Source of the DNA: Planctomycetota bacterium
GTDB taxonomy: Bacteria; Planctomycetota; UBA1135; GCA-002686595
Length of the DNA stretch: 44,198 nt
Direction of reading: 5' to 3'
Assembly: GCA_002686595.1 (NCBI GenBank)
Contig: NYXZ01000016.1
Span: 4,115 to 48,312, forward strand
In this document: positions 20,638 to 30,927 of the stretch, one piece after another
How the letters are laid out: each line of letters opens with the position of its first letter
How positions within the stretch are numbered: the first letter of the stretch is position 1
Made by a program: the position numbers and the translations under genes
Notes under the pieces: model-generated
The model's database searches: none
The model's input: only the letters and a program-made list of their open reading frames with translations
What the model was told of the DNA's origin: nothing

Positions 20638-20868
20638 GCCCTTTAGCTAGGCCCCTTTCCCGCACTTTCGGAGGGAGGCATACTTTTGGTAGCGGCGCGC
20701 TGCGCCGGGCTAACTGTGGCAATCACCATGGATGGAAAGATGATCAAAATGGACACGATGGAAAAAAGACAGCGATGCTTGCCGCGAGTGTCGGCTTTCG
20801 CCCACTCGCTTTCCAGGGCCGTTCGTGCCTACAGCACTCGGCGGACTTATCGGCCAGGGCACTCCACG

Positions 20869-21714
20869 GTGAACCGCGCGCCGCTCTGGCTCTGCTTGGT
20901 GCTGGTGCTGTTCGCCTCATCCTGCCAAAACCTGAATGTCTTCAGCCTGAATGACGACAGCCGCCTCGGAAGCCAAGCCTACGCCGAGACCCTGGGCGAG
21001 ACCCCCCTCATCACCAGTGGCCCAGCCTGGCAGCAGGTCAAGCGGGTCACCGATGACTTGGTGCAGGCCGCCCGCCAGCGAGATCCAGGCGTGGCGGATT
21101 CCTTTTCCTGGGAGGTGCGCCTGCTAGCTGATGATGAGACCATAAACGCCTACTGTCTGCCCGGCGGTAAGATGGCGGTTTACAGCGGCATCCTGCCAGT
21201 GGCCCTGGACGACGCGGGCTTGGCGACGGTGTTGGGCCACGAAATCGCCCACGCAACCCTGCGCCACGGCACGGAACGCCTGACGGAAAGCCTGGGCCTC
21301 GAACTTGTTCTGGCGCTGGCCCTTGGAGATGGCGACGCGGAAACCTGGCGCTTGGCGACGAGCCTCCTATTGACCCTGCCCCACGGACGAGAGGCTGAAC
21401 TTGAAGCAGACCGCCGGGGCCTCTTGTACATGGCGGCCGCCGGCTATGACCCCCGGGCCGCGGCTCTCTTCTGGGGCCGGATGGCCAAGGCGGGCGGCTC
21501 GGCACCGCCTGAGTTCCTCTCTACCCACCCCTCGGACGAACACCGAATCAAGGCCATTGAGGCGGCCTTGCCGGAGGCTCTGGCCATCTGGGAAGAGGCC
21601 CGAACAATTTCTTGTCGCATTCCCCATCTTCTTATGCGGCAGACGGTTAGCGCATTTTTGCGCCATCCTGACGCAGTTTTTGACGGGATTTTTCCAGGAA
21701 GGTTGCCAGCATAG
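20869..21714 (+). CDS. M48-family metallopeptidase lipoprotein
   Basis: VLFASSCQ lipobox after a GTG start; VLGHEIAHATLRHG zinc motif; EADRRGLLYMAAAGYDP. Confidence 0.88.
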   Translation: MNRAPLWLCLVLVLFASSCQNLNVFSLNDDSRLGSQAYAETLGETPLITSGPAWQQVKRVTDDLVQAARQRDPGVADSFSWEVRLLADDETINAYCLPGGKMAVYSGILPVALDDAGLATVLGHEIAHATLRHGTERLTESLGLELVLALALGDGDAETWRLATSLLLTLPHGREAELEADRRGLLYMAAAGYDPRAAALFWGRMAKAGGSAPPEFLSTHPSDEHRIKAIEAALPEALAIWEEARTISCRIPHLLMRQTVSAFLRHPDAVFDGIFPGRLPA

Positions 21715-21806
21715 GCGCTCCCGGGGCCGGATATATGGCCGTCCCATCCCGCCGGCATCCGCCGGCTGCTTGATTAGGGCGGCCCCCCCGGGCCGCCGCC
21801 AGCACC

Positions 21807-23294
21807 TTGCGCGTCGCCTTCGTCACACCAGAACTGCTCTCCCTGGTCCGCCGGACATCCCTGGCGGAAGTGGCTGAATGTCTGCCCCGTGCCCTGCGCC
21901 AGCACAATATCGACGCCCGGGTTTTCCTGCCCTACAGCTCCGACATTGATCCCCAGTCCATCGCCGATCTGCGTTCGGCGGGGGAAGTAAGTGTAGTGGC
22001 AGACGGTGACCAGGGCGGTCAACAGGAACTCACCCTGGAGATATTTACCGGCCTGGTCAGCAACCTGCCCGTGGTGCTTATCTCCGAGCCAAAACTGTTC
22101 CGGGCGCGCCACCCCTACGGCGACGAAAACGGCCCCTATGATGACAACTGGCAGCGCTTCGCGGTCTTTGCCCGCGGTGTCCTGGAGGCCTGCGAACTCC
22201 TGAAGTTCTCCCCGGCCGTAATCCACTGCCTGGATTGGACTGCGGGCCTCTTACCCCTCATTCATCGACTCGAGTACCAGCAGCGCGCCAGCCACCCCAC
22301 GGCCAAGGCCGGCATCTACTTCGCCGCCCACAACCTGGCCATGCAGGGTGCCTTCGAGCGTGACATCCTGCCCCGCATCGCCATCCCCCACGACCTGTTC
22401 CGCAGCACGTATGGCTTGGAACTACACGGGCGCGTTAACTACCTGAAGGCCGGCATTGAGTTCGCGACCATCATCGGCACCCATTCTCCCAGCCATGCTC
22501 GGGAGATCCAGGAGCAAGACCGCGGCTACGGGCTCGAAGATGTCTTCGCCAGGCGCAAGAAGGAGTTGGTCGGGATTACAAACGGTATCGATTACCGCGC
22601 CTGGGACCCCGCCACGGACCAACTCCTAGCCCAAACTTTTGACAAGGCCGACAAGGAACTCAACTGGCGCCGCAAGTGCAAGGCCATGCTCCAGCAGAAC
22701 CTAACCCTGGACAATGGGCCGCGCACGCCGGTCGTGGCGCTCATCGGTCGCCTCGACACGGACAACGGCTTCGATCTCTTTACCCAGGCCCTGACCCCCA
22801 TCCTGGAGCGCAACCTTGAACTGGTTGTAATGGGCACTGGGTCACCGGAGGTGGTTGAACGCCTGCGGACTATCGAGGAGACATTCGCCGGGCGGTGCCG
22901 TCTAATCGACGGTTACCATGTGAACATCGCCCACACGATCTTGGCCGGGGCGGATATCCTACTGATGCCCGCCCATCATCACCCGACCAGCGCCCTCTGC
23001 GCCATAGCCATGCGTTACGGTTGTGTGCCCTTGCTTTACGCCCAATCCGGCCTGCAGGACATCGTCACCGACGCTGCCTCAAACCCCAAAAAGGGCACGG
23101 GCTTCACCTTCGAACGCCACAACCACGAGAGCTTCCTCGAAGGGCTGGACAGTGCCCGCGCGCTCTACAAGAAAGCTGCCGATTGGAAGGCTCTAGTACG
23201 ACGCTGTCTGGCCCAGGACTTTTCCTGGCACACCACCGCCGAGGACTACATCAAGGCCTATCGGCGGGTCACGAGACGCATCAAGGGCCGCTAG
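21807..23294 (+). CDS. GlgA-like GT5 glycosyltransferase with altered active-site motifs
   Basis: HNLAMQGAF, GLELHGRVNYLKAGIEFA, NGIDYRAWDPATD and VALIGRLDTDNGFDLFTQAL align with the glycogen synthase scaffold. TTG start. Confidence 0.82.
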   Translation: MRVAFVTPELLSLVRRTSLAEVAECLPRALRQHNIDARVFLPYSSDIDPQSIADLRSAGEVSVVADGDQGGQQELTLEIFTGLVSNLPVVLISEPKLFRARHPYGDENGPYDDNWQRFAVFARGVLEACELLKFSPAVIHCLDWTAGLLPLIHRLEYQQRASHPTAKAGIYFAAHNLAMQGAFERDILPRIAIPHDLFRSTYGLELHGRVNYLKAGIEFATIIGTHSPSHAREIQEQDRGYGLEDVFARRKKELVGITNGIDYRAWDPATDQLLAQTFDKADKELNWRRKCKAMLQQNLTLDNGPRTPVVALIGRLDTDNGFDLFTQALTPILERNLELVVMGTGSPEVVERLRTIEETFAGRCRLIDGYHVNIAHTILAGADILLMPAHHHPTSALCAIAMRYGCVPLLYAQSGLQDIVTDAASNPKKGTGFTFERHNHESFLEGLDSARALYKKAADWKALVRRCLAQDFSWHTTAEDYIKAYRRVTRRIKGR

Positions 23295-23351
23295 CGAAGG
23301 TGCCTGAGCGGTGCGATTCACAAACAGGATCGTGACCATGGAATACCGGCA

Positions 23352-24302
23352 ATGATCCTGCTCGGAGTCGACATTGGCGGCACCGCCATCAAGGCCGGAG
23401 CCATCACCCCTGAAGGCACCATCCTGCGCGAGGCCACCGGCCCCACACCGCGCGAGGGAAGCGCGGTCGAAATCTTCGCCGCCGCGGCGGCGCTGCTCCA
23501 GAGTGTGGCCGGAGACAACGGCGGCGGCCATATCGGCTGCCACATTGGCTGCGCCTTGGCAGCGGGCCTAGCTCCCCTGGCAGGCCGCGTCCTCGCCAGC
23601 CCCAACCTAGCGTGCCTGGTGGGTTCGACTCCCCGCTCAGCCTTGGGCCAGGCGTTGGGGTTGGACCAGACGGACGCGGAGAACATCGCCCTGGAAAACG
23701 ACGCCAACGCCGCAGCCCTCGGCGAGCAGTGGCTGGGCGCTGCCAAGGGTGAGGACAACGTGGCCGTTCTGACACTGGGCACCGGCGTGGGAGGGGGCCT
23801 GATCCTCGGCGGTTCCCTGGTCACCGGTGCCACGGGCTGCGCGGCTGAACTGGGACATGTGCTGGTGGACCCACAGGGCCCAGCATGTGGCTGCGGCGCC
23901 CGCGGTTGCTTGGAGGCCATGGCCTCCGCCTCTGCCGCCATCCGGCGAGCCAGCGCCGCCCAACTGCCGCCAGCGGACCCGGGCAACCTGCCCCTATTGT
24001 GCGAGGAAGCCCGCCGCGCACCTGGCCCGGAACGGGAACTCATCAGCGCCATCGGTCGTGATCTCGGCCAGGGCCTAACAGCTGTCCTTTCCATCCTAGA
24101 CATCGACCTGTTCGTTTTCGCCGGCGGATTCTCCGCCGCCCTGGACATTCTGGAGCCCGGCATCCGCAGTGGCCTCGACCGCGGATCAACACCCCAGGGA
24201 CGCCAGGCCGTGCGCCTGGTGCGCGCCGCCCTGGGCAACCGCGCTGGCTGGATCGGCGCCGCCCGCCGGGCGTTGCCCGCCGCCGGCTATTCACAGACTT
24301 AG
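23352..24302 (+). CDS. ROK-family sugar kinase (probable glucokinase)
   Basis: LGVDIGGTAIKAGAI, ENDANAAALGE, LTLGTGVGGGLILGG, ELGHVLVDPQGPACGCGARGCLEAMAS. Confidence 0.92.
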   Translation: MILLGVDIGGTAIKAGAITPEGTILREATGPTPREGSAVEIFAAAAALLQSVAGDNGGGHIGCHIGCALAAGLAPLAGRVLASPNLACLVGSTPRSALGQALGLDQTDAENIALENDANAAALGEQWLGAAKGEDNVAVLTLGTGVGGGLILGGSLVTGATGCAAELGHVLVDPQGPACGCGARGCLEAMASASAAIRRASAAQLPPADPGNLPLLCEEARRAPGPERELISAIGRDLGQGLTAVLSILDIDLFVFAGGFSAALDILEPGIRSGLDRGSTPQGRQAVRLVRAALGNRAGWIGAARRALPAAGYSQT

Positions 24303-24337
24303 CTCAACCCCCCTCACCCATCTGCTAGGCTCTGCCT

Positions 24338-25333
24338 GTGACCGCAACCAATCAAACCGCAGTGGCTCGCGCGACTCCAGCGGACAAGGCCGGAGAGCCC
24401 ATCCTGTCAGTGCAGGACCTCTCCAAGGTTTTTCGCCAGGGGGTTCTGGGCCGCGGCGGCTTTCCAGCCCTCAAGGGCGTGGACCTCAGCGTTGGCCGCG
24501 GCACGGTCTTCGGCCTGCTCGGTCCAAATGGTGCCGGTAAGACGACCCTCGTCAAAATCCTCCTAGGCCTGGTGCGTGGCTACGGCGGCACGGCCCGTGT
24601 CTTTGGCCGTCCGCCGAAGCAGGCCAACGTGCGCCGCCGCATCGGCTATCTGCCCGAAGCCCACCGCATGCCCGTCTACCTGACCGGTCGCCAGGTCATG
24701 CTGCTCTTCGGGATGCTATCGGGCACGCCGCGCGCCCTCGTCGAAAAACGCATTGACCCGCTCTTGGAGCGCATGAACATCCTGGATGCGGCCGACCGCA
24801 AGGTGCGCGAATACTCCAAGGGCATGCAGCAACGCCTGGGCCTGGCCCAAGCCCTGATCCATCAGCCCGACCTTTTATTCCTCGACGAACCCACCGATGG
24901 GGTCGACCCCGTGGGGCGCATGGTGATCCGCACCGTGGTCCAGGAATTGCGCGCTGCCGGCACGACGATCTTCATCAACTCGCACCTGCTAATGGAGGTC
25001 GAGATGATCTGTGACTCAGTGGTGATCATGGACAAGGGCCGCATCCTGCGCGAAGGCACCATCGCAGAACTCACGCCCCGCACGGGCCGTGTACTTTTTG
25101 ACTTGGTCGGCGAACAAGAAGAGTTGCCCACACTGCTGTCGGGCCTGGGCGCCAACTTGCATGTACACACGCTTTCCGACAGTACCGCCCTCGAACTCTC
25201 CGTGGAGGGCGCGGAACAGGACCTGGTCATCGACCGCCTGCGCAGCGCCGGCATTGGCATCCGCGCCGTTACGCCACGCCGCACGAGCCTGGAGGAGGCC
25301 TTCGTCGACCTCGTGGAAGGCACCCAGCAATGA
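24338..25333 (+). CDS. ABC transporter ATP-binding protein
   Basis: Walker A GPNGAGKTTLVKILLG, signature YSKGMQQRLGLAQAL, Walker B LLFLDEPTDGVDP. Confidence 0.96.
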   Translation: MTATNQTAVARATPADKAGEPILSVQDLSKVFRQGVLGRGGFPALKGVDLSVGRGTVFGLLGPNGAGKTTLVKILLGLVRGYGGTARVFGRPPKQANVRRRIGYLPEAHRMPVYLTGRQVMLLFGMLSGTPRALVEKRIDPLLERMNILDAADRKVREYSKGMQQRLGLAQALIHQPDLLFLDEPTDGVDPVGRMVIRTVVQELRAAGTTIFINSHLLMEVEMICDSVVIMDKGRILREGTIAELTPRTGRVLFDLVGEQEELPTLLSGLGANLHVHTLSDSTALELSVEGAEQDLVIDRLRSAGIGIRAVTPRRTSLEEAFVDLVEGTQQ

Positions 25334-26868
25334 ACAAGAGCACCGCCAGCGCCCTCCTCCTCGATGCCTTCTACCAGGTCCTGGACGACAAGATATTTCG
25401 GCTCCTGGTAATCCTGACCATCGCCATGGTGGCGCCCACGGTTTTGGTCGGCTTCCAGGAAGAGCACATCTCAGTGCTCTTTGGGCTGAAGGAGTACCCC
25501 TATGACACGCTCGTACAATTCTTCGGCATGCGCCTCAGCGCCGATGCCGAGCCAAATGTCTTCATCATCCAGTCGCTCCAGACTCTCGTCATCGAGGGCC
25601 TGGCCGGTACTCTCGGTATCGTCTTCTGCATCGCCGCCACCGCCTTCTTCATTCCCCGCATTCTCGAAAAGGGCGCCGCTGATACGACCTTCTCACGCCC
25701 GGTCTCGCGTCTGACTCTGCTGCTCTCGCGTTATTTTTCGGGCCTGCTCTTCGTCACTATCCTGGCCGTCATCTTGATCGGCGGCATGCACCTAGGCTTT
25801 TTGATCTTCTCCGGCTACAGCGACCCAGGGTTCCTGTGGAGCGTGCCAACGCTCATCTACCTGTTTTCCATTCTGCACGGATTTTCTGTGTGCGTGGGAG
25901 TCTTCACGCGCTCCAGCACAGCCGCCGTCCTCGCCACCCTGATCCTGTTCATGTTCTCCGGTTGCATCCACAAGGGCTGGGAAGCCAAGGAGTGGAGCGT
26001 GAACCAGGACATACTAGAAACCATGCGTTACGACCTGGGCGGGCGGGACGACATGCCGGACATTTCCCAGGATGACGATGAGCCGGAAGTGGCCAGCGGT
26101 GTGCTCGGTTTCATCTTGACCTCCCTGGATGTGGCCCACTTCATCCTGCCCAAGACCGGAGATGCGGACCTGATCACACGCAAGGTACGCGCCCTGGTCA
26201 CCGAGCCCACACCGGTTTTGGAGGACGAGGACGCGCACCTGACAATTACTCATCACCCCAGCGATTTCGAACTCGTAGCCACAGCGCCCACCCTGGAAGA
26301 GCCTGGGCTGGAGTGGATTCACCACGATGAGGACGGGCGCTTGGTCGGCACAATAAGGGCCAGCCGCCGTTCACGTCTGCCAGACCCAGACGCCGCGCAA
26401 GCCGATCAGCAGCGCCGCCCCAAGAAAGTTCGCGCCGTAGACGCTGCCAAGCAACTACACGAAGAGGTGACGGGACTCGCATCTACTAGCGGCACTCCGA
26501 GCCAGGGGCGGGAGCCAGTGGAAACTCTCTACACCGCCTACGTCTCCTGGACGGAGGAACGGGCAGGAGAAGAAATCCGTCACATCGCGCACTTTTTCAC
26601 TTTTGGCAACAACATCTTCAGAGTGGAGGGTGAATTCGCCAGTGATTGGGCCAACCAAGATCACCAGGACACACGCATGCTGCGCTTCATCGGCAACTTC
26701 AGGTTTGCGGGCTTTGGCGTGCAGGGCTCGAATGCCTGGTACAAAGATCAATTCGATTGGGATGCGCCCTTGCGCTACAACATCTTCTTCTCCATCGCGA
26801 GCTCCCTGGCCTTTTGCCTGACATCCTTGGCCTGCGCCGCATGGCGCCTCTCGCGCCTGGACTTTTAG
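25330..26868 (+). CDS. ABC-2-type permease with large soluble insert
   Basis: Overlaps the ATPase ORF. Several N-terminal TM segments, then a roughly 250-aa hydrophilic acidic segment before a final TM (FFSIASSLAFCLTSLACAAW). Confidence 0.8.
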   Translation: MNKSTASALLLDAFYQVLDDKIFRLLVILTIAMVAPTVLVGFQEEHISVLFGLKEYPYDTLVQFFGMRLSADAEPNVFIIQSLQTLVIEGLAGTLGIVFCIAATAFFIPRILEKGAADTTFSRPVSRLTLLLSRYFSGLLFVTILAVILIGGMHLGFLIFSGYSDPGFLWSVPTLIYLFSILHGFSVCVGVFTRSSTAAVLATLILFMFSGCIHKGWEAKEWSVNQDILETMRYDLGGRDDMPDISQDDDEPEVASGVLGFILTSLDVAHFILPKTGDADLITRKVRALVTEPTPVLEDEDAHLTITHHPSDFELVATAPTLEEPGLEWIHHDEDGRLVGTIRASRRSRLPDPDAAQADQQRRPKKVRAVDAAKQLHEEVTGLASTSGTPSQGREPVETLYTAYVSWTEERAGEEIRHIAHFFTFGNNIFRVEGEFASDWANQDHQDTRMLRFIGNFRFAGFGVQGSNAWYKDQFDWDAPLRYNIFFSIASSLAFCLTSLACAAWRLSRLDF

Positions 26869-26882
26869 GAGCCCGCCACACT

Positions 26883-28322
26883 GTGGATCGCTCCCTGCTC
26901 CGGGCCTTGTATGAGGTGGTTGGTGAAGCTGGTCTGATCAGCGACTTCGCCGGTTGCCTGCCCTATGAGTGTGACGCCCTGGCCATCATCAGCCAGCGTC
27001 CGGAGCTCGTGGTACTACCGGCTGACACGGAAGAAGCCGCCAGGGCCATGGCCATCCTGCATGCGGCGCACATCCCCGTCGTGCCCCGAGGCGCTGGCAC
27101 GGGCCTGGCCGGTGGCGCCACACCCCGCGCCGACGCCGCGGTCCTTTCCGTGGCGCGCATGAAACAGGTCTTCGAAATCAACGCCGCCGATCGCTGCGCG
27201 CGCCTGGGCGCGGGAGTGGTCAATGCACACATCACCGAGGCTTGTAATCACCACCGCCTGTTCTACGCCCCGGACCCCTCTAGCCAACGGGCCTGTACCA
27301 TCGGCGGCAATGTGGGCACCAACGCCGGCGGCCCCCACGGCCTGCGTTACGGCAGCACGACGCGCCATATTCTGGGCCTGGTCGTCGTCGCACCCAACGG
27401 GGAGATCATCGACCTCTCCCATCCGCAGCCAGATCCCACCGACCTGGACCTGGTCGGCCTCTTCACGGGTTCCGAAGGCATGTTCGGCGTTGCCACCGAG
27501 GTCACCGTCAGCCTTTTGCCACAGCCCGCCGTGACGGAGACGCTGCTGGCCATCTTCAGCAGCCTCGACCACGCCTGTGACACAGTTTCCGCCATCATCG
27601 CCGCGCACCTCGAACCCGCGGCCCTCGAGATCCTCGACGCCCTGACGATCAGGGCCGTGGAGGACAGCGTCTATGCTGCGGGTTACCCGCGTGCGGCCCA
27701 AGCAGTGCTCCTCGTCGAAGCCGAAGGCTCCGAGTTCGAAGTCGACACGACTATGTCTGCCATCAGCTCACTCTTGACCGAACACCGTTGCATTGAGACG
27801 CGCCGGGCTCGGGACGAGAGCGAACGCACGCGCCTGTGGGCTGGCCGCAAGGGAGCCTTCGGTGCCATGGGGCGCATTGCCCCCGATCTGTTCGTGGCGG
27901 ATGTGGTCGTGCCGCGCACACGCCTGCGGGAAATGGTCCGTCGAGCCACTGACATCTGCCAGGAGTTGGGCTTGCGCATGGCCAATGTCTTCCACGCCGG
28001 GGATGGCAACCTGCACCCCAACATTTGCTTTGATCGGCGTGATGCCGAGGAACTGGGCCGCGTACTGCAGGCCGGTGAACAGATCATGGCTGCTTGCCTG
28101 GCCATGGGCGGTTCGCTGTCCGGCGAACATGGCATCGGCTTGGAAAAACAAGCCAACATGGCAAACCAGTTCGAGGCCGCGGATCTCTCTGTCATGGAAC
28201 GAGTACGCGGCGCACTCGATCCAGAGCGCCTGCTTAACCCGGGCAAACTGCTGCCCAACCGTTCCTGCCTGGAGCTAGGCGATGGATGGCTTCCCCCCAC
28301 GACAACTGGTGCGCTGCGATGA
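26883..28322 (+). CDS. glcD: FAD-linked oxidase, glycolate oxidase subunit GlcD-like
   Basis: VPRGAGTGLAGGATP, GGNVGTNAGGPHGLRYGSTTRHILGL, MANVFHAGDGNLHPNI, GEHGIGLEK. GTG start chosen. Confidence 0.9.
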   Translation: MDRSLLRALYEVVGEAGLISDFAGCLPYECDALAIISQRPELVVLPADTEEAARAMAILHAAHIPVVPRGAGTGLAGGATPRADAAVLSVARMKQVFEINAADRCARLGAGVVNAHITEACNHHRLFYAPDPSSQRACTIGGNVGTNAGGPHGLRYGSTTRHILGLVVVAPNGEIIDLSHPQPDPTDLDLVGLFTGSEGMFGVATEVTVSLLPQPAVTETLLAIFSSLDHACDTVSAIIAAHLEPAALEILDALTIRAVEDSVYAAGYPRAAQAVLLVEAEGSEFEVDTTMSAISSLLTEHRCIETRRARDESERTRLWAGRKGAFGAMGRIAPDLFVADVVVPRTRLREMVRRATDICQELGLRMANVFHAGDGNLHPNICFDRRDAEELGRVLQAGEQIMAACLAMGGSLSGEHGIGLEKQANMANQFEAADLSVMERVRGALDPERLLNPGKLLPNRSCLELGDGWLPPTTTGALR

Positions 28323-29497
28323 CAACTCTCGCCGCATCTCTCGCCAGCTTGCTCGGACCTGCTGGCAATGGGCCGAACCCGGCAGGCCTCGCCCTGCCCG
28401 TCGCCGCCCCGGCGGATGAGGCAGAACTGTTGGAGTTGCTGGCCTTCGCGCGCAGCGAACAACTGAGGGTCATCCCCATGGGCAGCGGCACCGGCCTAAC
28501 CCGCTGGCGTGCCGGGACCGGAGCCGACTTCGCCCTGTCCACGCGCCGTCTGACCGGCGTGCTGGCCTTTGAACCAGACGACGGAACGCTGGCGGCGCGG
28601 GCCGGCACTCCGCTCCATGAACTGGCCGAGTTGGCCGCCGGGAGCGGCCATCACCTATCTCCGCGCCTGCGCCACGCCCCCACAGCTTCTCTTGGGGGCG
28701 TCCTGTCCGCCGGGCGCGCCGGACCAGATCGGTTGCGCCTGGGCCCGCCCCGCCACCAGCTCCTGGGCACGCGTATCGCCCTCTCCGACGGCACCGTGGC
28801 GGCCTCCGGAGGACGGCTGGTCAAGAATGTGGCCGGCTTCGACCTGCACCGGCTGCACTGCGGCTCAAGGGGCACTTTGGGCATCATCCTAGAAGCCTGC
28901 CTACGGCTCCATCCGGCGCCAGAGGTTAGCTCGCGACTTGCCACGCGCTTTGCTGGTCCGGACCAGGCCCGGGCCGCCGCCGAGTTAGTGCGCCGGGGCC
29001 CGCTACGCCCTTGGGCCCTGGTGCTGGAGGAACTTACCGGCACGGATGGTTCATGCACATTGCACCTGGAGCTCGGCGGCGCCGAACAAGTCCATGCCGC
29101 CGAGCTGGCCTGGGTGCGCGCAGCAATGGCCGAGTTGAATGGCGCAACGCTAGCCCCGGCCAGCGGCGAGGAACTCGACCACTGGGCCGATGGCGCGGGG
29201 GCGCGCTTGACGGTTACTTGCCAAAACTCACGACTCGCTGCAGTGGCCCCTCTGTTGGCAGAGCTTGTGCCAGGCCCGCAAGTCACCCAACCAGATTTGT
29301 CACAGATACATGTCTTCGGCCATGGCCCACCACTGACAGAAGCTGAACGACATCCCCTGGCGCAACGCCTCGCCAGGCAGGGCGCGCGGATCACCGGACA
29401 CGCTAGGGCCGCTGAACCCGGAGCCGAATGGTCGGCGCGCATTCGCGGCGCTCTCGACCCGCTCTCCATGTTCGCTGAGACTGAGGCAGGCTCGTGA
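28319..29497 (+). CDS. glcE: Glycolate oxidase subunit GlcE-like FAD-binding protein
   Basis: VIPMGSGTGLTRW, LRHAPTASLGGVLSAGRAGPDRLRLG, VKNVAGFDLHRLHCGSRGTLGIILEA. Confidence 0.85.
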   Translation: MTTLAASLASLLGPAGNGPNPAGLALPVAAPADEAELLELLAFARSEQLRVIPMGSGTGLTRWRAGTGADFALSTRRLTGVLAFEPDDGTLAARAGTPLHELAELAAGSGHHLSPRLRHAPTASLGGVLSAGRAGPDRLRLGPPRHQLLGTRIALSDGTVAASGGRLVKNVAGFDLHRLHCGSRGTLGIILEACLRLHPAPEVSSRLATRFAGPDQARAAAELVRRGPLRPWALVLEELTGTDGSCTLHLELGGAEQVHAAELAWVRAAMAELNGATLAPASGEELDHWADGAGARLTVTCQNSRLAAVAPLLAELVPGPQVTQPDLSQIHVFGHGPPLTEAERHPLAQRLARQGARITGHARAAEPGAEWSARIRGALDPLSMFAETEAGS

Positions 29498-30927
29498 ACG
29501 GCACCCAATCCTGCCCCGCACCGTCCGACCTGGCGAGCATCGTCGACTACGCCGCCAGCCTCGACTGCATCCACTGCGGCCTGTGCTTGGAGGCCTGCCC
29601 GACCTACACGCTCACGGGCCGCGAGGGCTCCAGTCCCCGGGGACGCATCCACGCAATGCGCGCCGTGGGCGAAGGTCGCTTGGAGGCGGGCAGCGCCCTA
29701 AAGGAGGAACTCTCCTTTTGCCTCGGTTGCCGACGCTGCGAGAGCCTCTGCCCGGCGGGCGCGCGCTACGGTCACATGCTCTCGGTGGCGCGGGACAGCC
29801 TCGCTCAAAGGTTCACGCCCTGGCCTGCGCGCCTGGTGCGCTTTTTGAGCCTGCGCCTTGTGGTGCGCAGCCGACTGCTGCTCTCTGGCGCCGCCTCAAC
29901 TCTTCGGCTTTGCCAACGGTCCGGCCTGTTCCAAGCCCTAGCGCGACTCTTCCCACGCTCCGCCCGTCTGGCAGCCCTGGCCGCCTTGCCCGCGGTCCCA
30001 GCGCGGGCCGCGCGCCGCCCTTTGCCTCCGCTGACCCCGGCCACTGCCCCAGGTCCCGCGGAGACAGATGCAAATGATGCCGAAGTCGCCATGCTCGAAG
30101 GCTGCGTGATGCCAGAACTCCTGGGCCGCGTGAACCGCGCGACGGCGCGCACCATTGCCGCCGCCGGCTCATCCTGTCGCACGGCTCCCGGCCATGTTTG
30201 TTGCGGCGCCCTGAACGCCCACAACGGAGACCTGGCCGGAGCCCGCGCTTTGGCGCGCACCACCATGGACGCCTTCGACGCGCTGACGGGAGCAGCCGAC
30301 GCACCCCTGACCGTGGTGGTCAACTCCGCCGGCTGCGGCGCGCACATGAAGGAATACGTCGAGCTCTTCGAGCCCGGAACACAAGACCACGCAAGGGCCC
30401 AGGCCTTCGCGAGTCGCGTACGGGACTACGCCGAGTGGCTGGCTCCACGCCTCCCGGCCCTGGTCTCCCCCACTGGCATTCAGGCCCCGGTGGCGTATGA
30501 CGATCCTTGTCACTTATGCCACGGCCAGGGCATCCGTTCTGAACCGCGGGCGATCCTCGATGCACTACCAGGCGTCCAACGGGTCGAAATGGAAGACAGC
30601 GAAGCATGTTGCGGTTCAGCCGGCACCTACGCACTGCAGCGCCCGGAGGATGCCCAGGCAGTTTTTGCCTCGCGGGAACGGGCCTTCGGCGAGAGCGGCG
30701 CCGGCATCCTGGTCACGGCCAACCCCGGCTGCGCCCTGCAATGGATTGCCGGCTTGGCTACTAGCCACCCGCAGGCACGGGTGCTGCACCTGGCGGAGGT
30801 AGTTGAACAGGCGCTCGTGGAGCAGCCTGACGAGCTAGGAGCCCGTTGGAATAGTCCCGTCGCGAGGCAAAGCCATCGGCGACGAGGCAAGGAAGGCGAA
30901 GGCGAGACGGCGGAAGCGGCCCTGTAG
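29494..30927 (+). CDS. glcF: Glycolate oxidase iron-sulfur subunit GlcF-like
   Basis: CIHCGLCLEACPTY, CLGCRRCESLCPAGARYG, CCG-type motifs (VCCGALNAH, EACCGSAGTY). The last ~30 aa are encoded by repeat copy D. Confidence 0.9.
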   Translation: MNGTQSCPAPSDLASIVDYAASLDCIHCGLCLEACPTYTLTGREGSSPRGRIHAMRAVGEGRLEAGSALKEELSFCLGCRRCESLCPAGARYGHMLSVARDSLAQRFTPWPARLVRFLSLRLVVRSRLLLSGAASTLRLCQRSGLFQALARLFPRSARLAALAALPAVPARAARRPLPPLTPATAPGPAETDANDAEVAMLEGCVMPELLGRVNRATARTIAAAGSSCRTAPGHVCCGALNAHNGDLAGARALARTTMDAFDALTGAADAPLTVVVNSAGCGAHMKEYVELFEPGTQDHARAQAFASRVRDYAEWLAPRLPALVSPTGIQAPVAYDDPCHLCHGQGIRSEPRAILDALPGVQRVEMEDSEACCGSAGTYALQRPEDAQAVFASRERAFGESGAGILVTANPGCALQWIAGLATSHPQARVLHLAEVVEQALVEQPDELGARWNSPVARQSHRRRGKEGEGETAEAAL

